Positions 1-5,195 of a DNA stretch of 5,615 bases are shown piece after piece (position 1 is the first letter of the stretch; each line of letters opens with the position of its first letter). The notes beneath the pieces were generated by a model. It did not search any database. It was not told where the DNA came from and saw only the letters and a list, made by a program, of their open reading frames with translations. The DNA comes from Halorhodospira sp. (GTDB lineage Bacteria; Pseudomonadota; Gammaproteobacteria; Nitrococcales; Halorhodospiraceae), in assembly GCA_007127935.1 (NCBI GenBank), contig SKYL01000124.1, positions 1 to 5,615 on the forward strand, read 5' to 3'. The translations under genes were made by a program, and so were the position numbers.

Positions 1-293
1 AGCCCCGCCGTGAAGAAGTGGCGGGCCAACTCATTCCGTCGCGATTCGATCCGCCGCAGCGCGATGCGGGCGCAGAGGGCGGGGGGGAGGGAGATCAGCA
101 TCCCGCCGGCCGCCAGGGCGAACCAGAAGAGATCGTGGCGGGGCGTGCCGTGGAGCACGAAGAGGAGCAGCGCCAGAGAGCAGATCAGCACCCCGTAGGT
201 GACCGCGCGGATGCGTATCCAGCCTCGATGGCGGATCTCGTACCGATGAAAGCGTTGCAGGAGGTCGAGCCAGCGATCGGTTCCGTTGTCCAT
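1..293 (-). CDS. Unrecognised small membrane protein, N-terminal part (runs off the window)
   Basis: This frame is open for 97 codons from an ATG at 293-291 to the window edge, so the C-terminus is missing. The ATG is the first possible start: an in-frame TAA lies six codons upstream with no start codon between. A GGAATGG seven bases before the ATG is a fair ribosome site. The product begins with an amphipathic basic segment (residues 7-29, many Arg and His). A hydrophobic stretch follows at about 30-48 (AVTYGVLICSLALLLFVLH) and a second at about 55-75, then another basic segment (RRIESRRNE at 80-88). This suggests two membrane helices joined by a short loop, with both basic ends probably cytoplasmic by the positive-inside rule. 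I do not recognise the family and see no catalytic motif. It diverges from the B12 operon, so a functional link is not implied. The overlapping frame at 31-354 is Arg/Pro-rich and looks like a shadow. Confidence 0.7.
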   Translation of the reverse strand, partial: MDNGTDRWLDLLQRFHRYEIRHRGWIRIRAVTYGVLICSLALLLFVLHGTPRHDLFWFALAAGGMLISLPPALCARIALRRIESRRNELARHFFTAG

Positions 294-424
294 CGGATAA
301 CCATTCCATTATTCCGGTATGTCGATGGGTATCATGCATGACCGGATAAAACATAATGTTAACGTGGGATTAATCATTCATTGGAATTGACACCCTGACG
401 CGCTCCCCCGTAACCTTTTTACCC
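294..424. other. Divergent intergenic region, AT-richer than its surroundings
   Basis: This stretch separates the leftward membrane-protein gene from the rightward B12 operon and must hold promoters for both. Seen directly: a perfect 10-base palindrome TCATGCATGA (332-341); an inverted repeat TCCGGT (313-318) / ACCGGA (341-346); a direct repeat CGGATAA (294-300 and 343-349); and ACATAATGT (351-359), symmetric around its central base. No coding frame here looks real. I could not place a convincing leftward promoter. The inverted repeats could be a protein-binding site, but nothing identifies the protein. Confidence 0.5.
387..416 (+). promoter_or_regulatory. Candidate sigma-70 promoter of the btuB operon
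   Basis: A perfect -35 hexamer TTGACA (387-392) is followed after 18 bases by TAACCT (411-416), which matches the -10 consensus at three of six positions, including the first two and the last. Initiation about seven bases downstream, near 423, would fall just before the riboswitch P1 helix at 425. That fit is the best support for this placement. The weak -10 keeps confidence moderate. Confidence 0.45.
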
Positions 425-644
425 TTCCACGGGTGCCCGACCTCCCCCTCCAGGGAGGCGGGTGAAACGGGAAGCCGGTGCGCCGCGGCCCTCCACGGGT
501 CCGGCAAGTCCGGCGCTGCCCCCGCAACGGTAGGCGGGTGGGGCGGACCACGGAGCCACTGCGCGAACGCGCGGGAAGGCGGTCCGTCCCCCGAGGCGCC
601 CCACGGCGCCCCACCCCGCGAGCCCGGAGACCGGCCCGATGGAA
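425..644 (+). ncRNA. Cobalamin (B12) riboswitch
   Basis: This is an adenosylcobalamin-type riboswitch aptamer that senses B12 and controls the btuB operon in cis. The conserved blocks occur in order: GGGAAGCCGGTGCG (469-482), TCCGGC then GCTGCCCCCGCAACGGTA (509-532), GAGCCACTG (553-561), GGGAAGGC (573-580) and the B12 box GAGCCCGGAGACCGGCC (620-636). The helices can be traced. P1 pairs 425-433 with 635-644, with A639 bulged. P3 pairs CCTCCC 441-446 with GGGAGG 453-458. P4 pairs GCCGG 474-478 with CCGGC 510-514. A long P6 pairs 534-543 with 609-619, with one bulged C. P7 pairs CGGACC 544-549 with GGTCCG 581-586. A small hairpin GCGC-GAAC-GCGC sits at 561-572. Its position before a btuB homologue fits the family's usual role. 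The kissing partner of L5 was not identified. The edges are set by P1 and could shift by a few bases. Confidence 0.97.
595..614 (+). repeat. Perfect 10-base tandem repeat inside the riboswitch
   Basis: GGCGCCCCAC occurs twice back to back (595-604 and 605-614). Because GGCGCC is self-complementary, the two copies can form a six-pair hairpin with loop CCAC (595-600 with 605-610). The CCCCAC of the second copy is part of the 3' strand of P6, while the first copy is not. The hairpin and P6 share bases 609-610, so they cannot both be complete. Confidence 0.85.
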
Positions 645-792
645 ACCCAGGTGTCGCGGGGCGCGGCGGGCCGGGTCGGGGCGCGTGCTCTCTCCGTGGA
701 ACCGCGGAAATCCGTCCCCGCTCTCCCTCTTCGATCCCCGCGGCGTAGATCAACGCCAATGGCGCACGGGTGGTGCGCCGAGGGGAGCTGGA
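645..792 (+). promoter_or_regulatory. Riboswitch expression platform and btuB leader (probable translational control)
   Basis: These 148 bases lie between riboswitch P1 and the btuB start. No GC-rich stem followed by a U-run is present, so transcription termination is unlikely. Two hairpins sit just before the ribosome site: GGCGT/ACGCC (742-746 with 753-757, six-base loop) and GGCGCAC/GTGCGCC (761-767 with 773-779, loop GGGTG). The Shine-Dalgarno AGGGGAG is at 781-787. GCTCTCC at 720-726 can pair with GGGGAGC at 782-788 (seven pairs, one G-U), which would enclose both hairpins and hide the ribosome site. A near-copy of the tract at 687-693 (GCTCTCT) could do so less well. The pairings are visible in the sequence; their role as the switch is inferred. 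Confidence 0.6.
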
Positions 793-2667
793 ATGCCCAA
801 CAAGAAGATCCTCGCCGCCGGCGTCGCGGTGGGCCTCGCTGTGACGTCCTCCGTCTTTGCCGAAGAGACCGTACTCGCCGCCGCCGGCCTGTCGCCGGTG
901 GTGGTGACGCCGGCGCGGACCGCGCAAACCGTGGACGAGTCGCTGGCGGCGGTGACCGTCATCGACCGTGACCAGATCGACCAGAGCCAAGCCAGGGACA
1001 TCCCGGGCGTGCTGCGCCGGACCCCGGGGGTCCAGATCGTTCAGCAGGGTGGCCTGGGGAAACAGACGGGCATCCATCTTCGGGGCGCCGCCACCAATCA
1101 AACACTGGTCCTGGTCGACGGTGTCCGTATCGGGTCGGCGACCACGGGGCAGGCGGCGTTGCAGCATATCCCGCTGGCGCAGGTGGAGCGTATCGAGGTG
1201 GTACGCGGTCCGCGATCGGCGCTGTACGGGGCGGACGCCGTCGGTGGCGTGATTCAGATCTTTACCCGTGACGGTGGTGTGCGTCCCCGGGCTTCGGCTG
1301 GAGTGCGCGTCGGTTCGGAGCGGACCCGGGAGGCCTACGGGAGCCAATCCGGCGGCGACGGCGTCAACCGCTACCGCCTGTCGGCCAGTTCGTTGCGTAC
1401 CCGGGGCTTCGATGCCCAGGTGCCGGTGGATTCGAGCAAGACCTTTGAGCCGGATCGCGACGGCTACCGCCAGGACAGTTTCGGGTTGCGATGGGGGCGC
1501 ACCTTCGAGGCCGGTGCCGATCTCGATCTCAACCTCTTGCATGCCGAGGGCGACACGGAGTTCGATGGCGCCCCCAACCGAACCGAGTTCGTACAGCAGG
1601 TCGCGGCATCCACCTTGCGGTTCCCGGTGGCCGATGACGTTGGCGCGACGGTGCGCCTCTCAGAGTCCACGGATGAGTCCGTCAGCGATACCGACGGTGT
1701 GCCTGCCAGCCGGTTCGAGACCCGTCGGCAAGAGGTGGCGTGGCAATCCGACGTGGTGTTGGCTCCAGGGCACGACTTGGTAGCCGGTTTCGATTGGCGG
1801 CGGGACGAGGCCACCTCCAGCGAGGACTTCGCTCACGATGAACGCATCACCCGTGGGCTCTTCGCCCAATATCTGGGCGGTAGCGGGCCGCTGAGTTGGT
1901 CCCTGGCCCTGCGTGAGGACGAAGATGAGACCTTCGGGGCACGCACCACCGGCGATGCTTCAATGGGGTATCAACTCGGTCGGCAGGCAAGCCTCTTCAT
2001 CAGTTACGGTACCGCGTTCAAGGCACCGACCTTCAACGATTTGTACTGGCCGGCTTCTCTCTTCGCCGAGGGCAATCCGGATCTCGACCCGGAAACGTCC
2101 GAGACCTACGAGATCGGGATGCGTCAACGGATCGGGCGCGGCCATTGGGCAATCACCGCCTATGAAACCAAAGTGGATGACTTGATCGACTGGGCTCCGG
2201 GTTCGGAGATCACCGATCCGTGGCGGCCGCAGAACGTGGATCAGGCACGCATGCGCGGTGCGGAGTTGGAGGCCGGCATTGAGACCGGCGAGTGGATGGG
2301 GCGAGCCGTGGTCACCGCGGTCGACGCCGAGGACCGCGGTACGGGGGAGCGTCTGGATCGGCGGCCCCCTTTGAGTGGTTCACTGGAAGTCGATCGTCGC
2401 ATCGGGCGGTGGAGCGTCGGCACCGCGCTGGAAGGTGCCTCTTACCGTTACGACGGCGGGGGCGAGAAGCGTTTGCCCGGCTATGGGCTGATCGACTTAC
2501 GGGCTTCATACCACCCCACGCCGGAGTGGACGGTCCGCGCCCTGGTGGAGAACGCTCTGGACAAGACGTGGTATACGGCTTGGAGTAGTGAGTCCGGTGA
2601 TCGCCCGGAGACCTACTACGCGGCCCCGGAACGCCGCTTTTTCGTTGCCGTCGAGTACGATTTCTAG
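793..2667 (+). CDS. btuB: BtuB-like TonB-dependent outer-membrane cobalamin receptor
   Basis: This 624-residue outer-membrane receptor binds cobalamin or related corrinoids and imports them into the periplasm using TonB/ExbBD energy. Its length is close to E. coli BtuB (614). A signal peptide covers about residues 1-23 (basic PNKK, hydrophobic core, SVFA cleavage site). A TonB box follows near 34-40 (SPVVVTP). The plug spans about 45-160 and contains DIPGVLRRTPGVQI, IHLRGA, LVLVDGVRI, VERIEVVRGPRSALYGADAVGGVI and the usual plug-end IFTRDGG. The rest is a beta-barrel with many short aromatic-flanked strands. A VENALDKTWY segment matches the TonB-receptor C-terminal motif, and the chain ends in Phe (VEYDF), the outer-membrane assembly signal. 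The ATG at 793 is preceded by AGGGGAG at five bases and gives the signal peptide. The frame is open back to 478, but that part lies in the riboswitch and is not coding. Cobalamin as substrate is inferred from the riboswitch and the neighbouring B12 genes. Confidence 0.95.
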   Translation: MPNKKILAAGVAVGLAVTSSVFAEETVLAAAGLSPVVVTPARTAQTVDESLAAVTVIDRDQIDQSQARDIPGVLRRTPGVQIVQQGGLGKQTGIHLRGAATNQTLVLVDGVRIGSATTGQAALQHIPLAQVERIEVVRGPRSALYGADAVGGVIQIFTRDGGVRPRASAGVRVGSERTREAYGSQSGGDGVNRYRLSASSLRTRGFDAQVPVDSSKTFEPDRDGYRQDSFGLRWGRTFEAGADLDLNLLHAEGDTEFDGAPNRTEFVQQVAASTLRFPVADDVGATVRLSESTDESVSDTDGVPASRFETRRQEVAWQSDVVLAPGHDLVAGFDWRRDEATSSEDFAHDERITRGLFAQYLGGSGPLSWSLALREDEDETFGARTTGDASMGYQLGRQASLFISYGTAFKAPTFNDLYWPASLFAEGNPDLDPETSETYEIGMRQRIGRGHWAITAYETKVDDLIDWAPGSEITDPWRPQNVDQARMRGAELEAGIETGEWMGRAVVTAVDAEDRGTGERLDRRPPLSGSLEVDRRIGRWSVGTALEGASYRYDGGGEKRLPGYGLIDLRASYHPTPEWTVRALVENALDKTWYTAWSSESGDRPETYYAAPERRFFVAVEYDF

Positions 2668-2684
2668 TTCAGGGTTATCGACAC

Positions 2685-2689
2685 AGGAG
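2685..2689 (+). promoter_or_regulatory. Ribosome binding site for the adenosyltransferase GTG start
   Basis: AGGAG lies seven bases before GTG 2697-2699 in the 29-base gap after btuB. It supports this non-ATG start, which also brings in the conserved N-terminal TRTGDDGTTGL motif near residue 10. No terminator is seen in the gap, so read-through from btuB is expected. Confidence 0.75.
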
Positions 2690-2696
2690 TACTCCC

Positions 2697-3263
2697 GTGG
2701 GGCATCGCCTCTCCAAGATCGTCACCCGCACCGGCGACGACGGCACCACCGGCCTCGGCGACGGCTCGCGGGTGGAGAAGGACAGCCCCCGCGTGGAGGC
2801 CTGCGGTGAGGTGGACGAGCTGAACAGCTTTGTCGGCCGCCTGCTGGCCCACGATCTTCCGGCGGAGGTGACGCCGGTGCTGGCCCGCATTCAGCATGAG
2901 TTGTTCGACCTCGGCGCGGAGTTGGCGGTGCCAGGTGGCGAGGCCTTTCCGGAGTTGGCCGTGGGTCGGCTGGAGGCCGTGGTGGAGGCGTTCAATGCCG
3001 ATCTGCCGCCGCTTAAGGAGTTTATTCTTCCCGGCGGCGGGCCGGCCACCGCCGACTGCCATGTGGCGCGGTCCGTCTGCCGCCGCACCGAGCGGCGCCT
3101 GACCGCCCTCCATTGGGAAGAGCCGTTGCGCCCGGGTGTGTTGGCTTACATCAACCGCCTCTCCGATCTGCTCTTCGTCCTGTGCCGGGTCCTGGCCCGC
3201 TATGAGAACGGCGGTGAAGTCCTGTGGCGGCCCGCCGGTGAGCGGGGGGATTCCGGTGTGTGA
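2697..3263 (+). CDS. PduO-type ATP:cob(I)alamin adenosyltransferase
   Basis: This 188-residue enzyme transfers the 5'-deoxyadenosyl group of ATP to cob(I)alamin (or a related corrinoid) to make the coenzyme form, in the cytoplasm. It belongs to the PduO/MMAB family, which is trimeric and all-helical and unrelated to CobO. Signature segments are in place: the ATP-binding TRTGDDGTTGL (10-20), VEACGEVDELNSFVG (33-47), FILPGG (109-114), HVARSVCRRTERR (122-134) with the conserved Arg/Glu residues, and YINRLSDLLFVLCR (151-164). Length is typical for the single-domain form, and no extra domain is seen. It starts at GTG 2697 with a good ribosome site, 29 bases after btuB, and its end overlaps cobB by eight bases, so translation is probably coupled. 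A second, unrelated adenosyltransferase gene lies two genes downstream. The family call is firm. Whether it prefers imported cobalamin or biosynthetic intermediates cannot be read from the sequence. Some annotations of this family use the names pduO, cobA2 or yvqK. Confidence 0.95.
   Translation: MGHRLSKIVTRTGDDGTTGLGDGSRVEKDSPRVEACGEVDELNSFVGRLLAHDLPAEVTPVLARIQHELFDLGAELAVPGGEAFPELAVGRLEAVVEAFNADLPPLKEFILPGGGPATADCHVARSVCRRTERRLTALHWEEPLRPGVLAYINRLSDLLFVLCRVLARYENGGEVLWRPAGERGDSGV
3244..3250 (+). promoter_or_regulatory. Ribosome binding site deciding the cobB start
   Basis: GGGGGGA lies five bases before GTG 3256-3258, inside the end of the preceding gene. It favours this start over an upstream in-frame GTG at 3238, which would add six residues and lacks so clear a site. 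Confidence 0.6.
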
Positions 3264-4545
3264 GTGCCCCGCCGTCTTGATTTCGGCGCCGGCCTCCGGA
3301 CAGGGCAAGACCACGGTGACGGCGGCGCTCGCCCGCTACCACCGTAACCGGGGGCTGCGGGTGCGGGTGTTCAAGACCGGTCCTGACTTTCTCGACCCGA
3401 TGATCCTCGGCCGGGCGTGCGGCCACCCGGTGGAGCCGTTGCACCTGTGGATGGTGGGCGAGGCGGCGTGCCGGGCCCTGCTCTTCGAGGCGGCCCGGGA
3501 GGCCGATCTGATCTTGGTGGAGGGTTCCATGGGGCTCTTCGACGGGGAGCCGTCCGGCGCGGATCTGGCTGCCGCCTTCAACCTGCCGGTGCTCGCCCTG
3601 ATCGACGCCGGGGGGATGGCGCAGACCTTCGGCGCGGTGGTCCACGGCCTGCGCGGCTACCGTCCCGGGTTGGCCTTCGCCGGGGTGATCGCCAATCGGG
3701 TGGGCGGTCCCGGCCACGGCCGCATGTTGGAGGCGGCGACCCCGGCCGGCGTGCGGTTCTTCGGCGCCCTCCCCCGGGATGAGGCCTTCTCCTTGCCGGA
3801 CCGCCACCTGGGGCTGGTGCAGGCCGGCGAGATCGCCGACCTCGACGCACGGTTGGAGCAGGCCGCCGCCGCCGTCGAAGCCGCCGGCTTAACCGCGGTG
3901 CCGGCGCCGGTGACCTTCACGGCGGCGCGCCTCCCCGCGCCGGAGCCGTGGTTGCGCGGCGTGCGTATCGCCGTCGCCCGGGATGCCGCCTTCGCTTTCC
4001 TCTACCCCGGCAACCTGAAGCTGCTGGAGGCCATGGGGGCGGAGTTGCGCTTCTTCTCGCCGCTGGCTGGGGAGCGCCTGCCCGGGGCCGACGCCGTCTG
4101 GCTCCCCGGCGGCTACCCGGAGTTGCACCTGGAGGCTCTGGCCGCCAACGCCGCATTGAAGGCCGACCTGCGCCGCCACCGGGCGGCCGGTTACCCGCTG
4201 CTGGCCGAGTGCGGCGGTTTCCTCTACCTGCTGGAGGAGTTGGCCGGCGCGGAGGGTCACCCGGCGGCCATGGCCGGCCTGCTGCCGGGCCGGGCGTGGT
4301 TGGAGGGGCGTTTGCAGGGGCTTGGTCTCCAGGCGGCGCCGTTGCCCGAGGGGGAGTTGCGAGGCCATACCTTCCACCACACCCGCGCCGTGGTGGGGCT
4401 CGATCCGCTGACCCATTGCCAGCGCGCACGGGAGGGCGGGTCGCCGGGAGAGGCCGTCTATCGCGACGGCCGGCTGACGGCCACGTATCTCCATGCCTGG
4501 TTTCCATCGAATCCAGAAGCCGTTGCAAGGCTGTTCGTGCCGTGA
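3256..4545 (+). CDS. cobB: Cobyrinate / hydrogenobyrinate a,c-diamide synthase (CobB/CbiA family)
   Basis: This 429-residue glutamine-dependent amidotransferase uses ATP to amidate the a and c acetate side chains of the corrin ring, a step of de novo B12 synthesis. The N-terminal synthetase domain (about 5-230) has the nucleotide loop SAPASGQGKTT (10-20), FKTGPDFLDP (39-48), LWMVGE (64-69) and EGSMGLFDG (89-97). A class I (triad-type) glutaminase domain follows from about 235. It contains LPGGYPE (283-289), the nucleophile Cys319 in AECGGFLYL, and a conserved His413 in TYLHAWF. Both domains look intact and the length is normal for the family. The N-terminus is tight, with only nine residues before the ATP loop region. 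The GTG start overlaps the upstream gene by eight bases. The FLDP and LWMVGE segments resemble CobB of aerobic-pathway proteobacteria as I recall them. Sequence alone does not settle whether the substrate is cobyrinate (CbiA) or hydrogenobyrinate (CobB); a CobN in the genome would favour the latter. Confidence 0.95.
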   Translation: MCECPAVLISAPASGQGKTTVTAALARYHRNRGLRVRVFKTGPDFLDPMILGRACGHPVEPLHLWMVGEAACRALLFEAAREADLILVEGSMGLFDGEPSGADLAAAFNLPVLALIDAGGMAQTFGAVVHGLRGYRPGLAFAGVIANRVGGPGHGRMLEAATPAGVRFFGALPRDEAFSLPDRHLGLVQAGEIADLDARLEQAAAAVEAAGLTAVPAPVTFTAARLPAPEPWLRGVRIAVARDAAFAFLYPGNLKLLEAMGAELRFFSPLAGERLPGADAVWLPGGYPELHLEALAANAALKADLRRHRAAGYPLLAECGGFLYLLEELAGAEGHPAAMAGLLPGRAWLEGRLQGLGLQAAPLPEGELRGHTFHHTRAVVGLDPLTHCQRAREGGSPGEAVYRDGRLTATYLHAWFPSNPEAVARLFVP

Positions 4546-4594
4546 TGGGGCCGCCGTACCCGGGGGCATTCGAAGGGCCGATGGCATTGAAGAG

Positions 4595-4602
4595 AGGAGA
4601 GG
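4595..4602 (+). promoter_or_regulatory. Ribosome binding site deciding the cobO start
   Basis: AGGAGAGG, with its AGGAG core at 4595-4599, lies five bases before ATG 4605. Two upstream in-frame ATGs, at 4545 and 4581, lack a site of this quality. The one at 4545 overlaps the cobB stop as TGATG, so an extended form made by coupling remains possible. Confidence 0.65.
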
Positions 4603-4604
4603 TG

Positions 4605-5195
4605 ATGACCGACGACCACCGCGCGGCGATGGCGCGCAAGAAAGGGGAGGTCAAGGCGCGCATCCGTGGCGCCCGGGAGCGGCGCGGGGTGTTGATCGTC
4701 CTTACCGGAGACGGCAAGGGAAAGTCCACCTCCGCCTTCGGTATGGTCGCCCGCGCCATGGGCCACGGGATGCCGGTGGGGGTGGTGCAGTTCATCAAGG
4801 GGCGCTGCCGTACCGGCGAGCACCGTTTCTTCGACGGGCAGCCCGGCCTCCAATGGCACGTTATGGGGGAGGGGTTCACCTGGGAGACGCAGGACGCCGA
4901 GCGCGACCGCCGGGCTGCCCAGGCTGCCTGGCAAAGCGCCCGCGCGCTGTTGGACGACGACGGCGTGGCGCTGGTGGTCCTGGATGAACTCAATCTTGCT
5001 TTGGATTACGGCCTGGTGGATGTGGCAGAGGTGATGGCCGCGGTGCGGGACCGGCCGCCGTCGCAGCACGTGGTGGTCACCGGCCGCCGGGCGCCGGCCG
5101 CGTTACGGGAGGCCGCGGACACGGTGACCGAGATGGGCGCCGAGCGCCACGCCTTTGAGCGGGGCATCGGGGCGCAGAAAGGCGTGGAACTGTGA
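4605..5195 (+). CDS. cobO: Cob(I)yrinic acid a,c-diamide adenosyltransferase (CobO/BtuR/CobA family)
   Basis: This 196-residue cytoplasmic enzyme adenosylates the cobalt of reduced corrinoids with ATP, in synthesis (cobyrinate a,c-diamide, the product after CobB) and in salvage. The length equals E. coli BtuR. A basic N-terminal helix (RKKGEVKARIRGARERR, 11-27) precedes the P-loop TGDGKGKST (34-42). After it come AFGMVARAMGHG (44-55), VVQFIKG (60-66), GFTWETQD (90-97), LDELNLALDYG (126-136), VVVTGRRAP (156-164), ADTVTEM (171-177) and HAFERGIGAQKGVEL (182-196), all expected for the family. It lies 59 bases after cobB and its stop overlaps the permease GTG as GTGA. The upstream in-frame ATGs at 4581 and 4545 would give 204 or 216 residues. 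I prefer 4605 because of the ribosome site and the family length. The protein is not homologous to the PduO-type enzyme upstream, so the operon encodes two independent solutions to the same chemistry. Confidence 0.96.
   Translation: MTDDHRAAMARKKGEVKARIRGARERRGVLIVLTGDGKGKSTSAFGMVARAMGHGMPVGVVQFIKGRCRTGEHRFFDGQPGLQWHVMGEGFTWETQDAERDRRAAQAAWQSARALLDDDGVALVVLDELNLALDYGLVDVAEVMAAVRDRPPSQHVVVTGRRAPAALREAADTVTEMGAERHAFERGIGAQKGVEL

Noticed and set aside
31..354. Minus-strand 107-codon frame at the left end
   Set aside because: The overlapping frame starting at 293 gives a coherent membrane protein. This one is Arg/Pro-rich and its start region covers the intergenic palindromes.
411..420. T-run CCTTTTT as a terminator
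   Set aside because: No stable GC-rich stem precedes it on the plus strand, and it sits at the likely -10 / start region before the riboswitch.
478..792. N-terminal extension of btuB back to 478
   Set aside because: It would translate the riboswitch and leader. The product there is Arg/Pro-rich, while the ATG at 793 has a ribosome site and begins a clear signal peptide.
370..1542. Long minus-strand open frame (390 codons) antisense to the riboswitch and btuB
   Set aside because: It covers the riboswitch and the btuB plug region in reverse. Its product is Arg/Pro/His-rich without motifs, as expected for a shadow frame in GC-rich DNA.
3889..4993. Long minus-strand frames antisense to cobB and cobO (232 and 358 codons)
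   Set aside because: They run against two confidently identified genes, and their products are low-complexity and Arg/Pro/Gly-rich.
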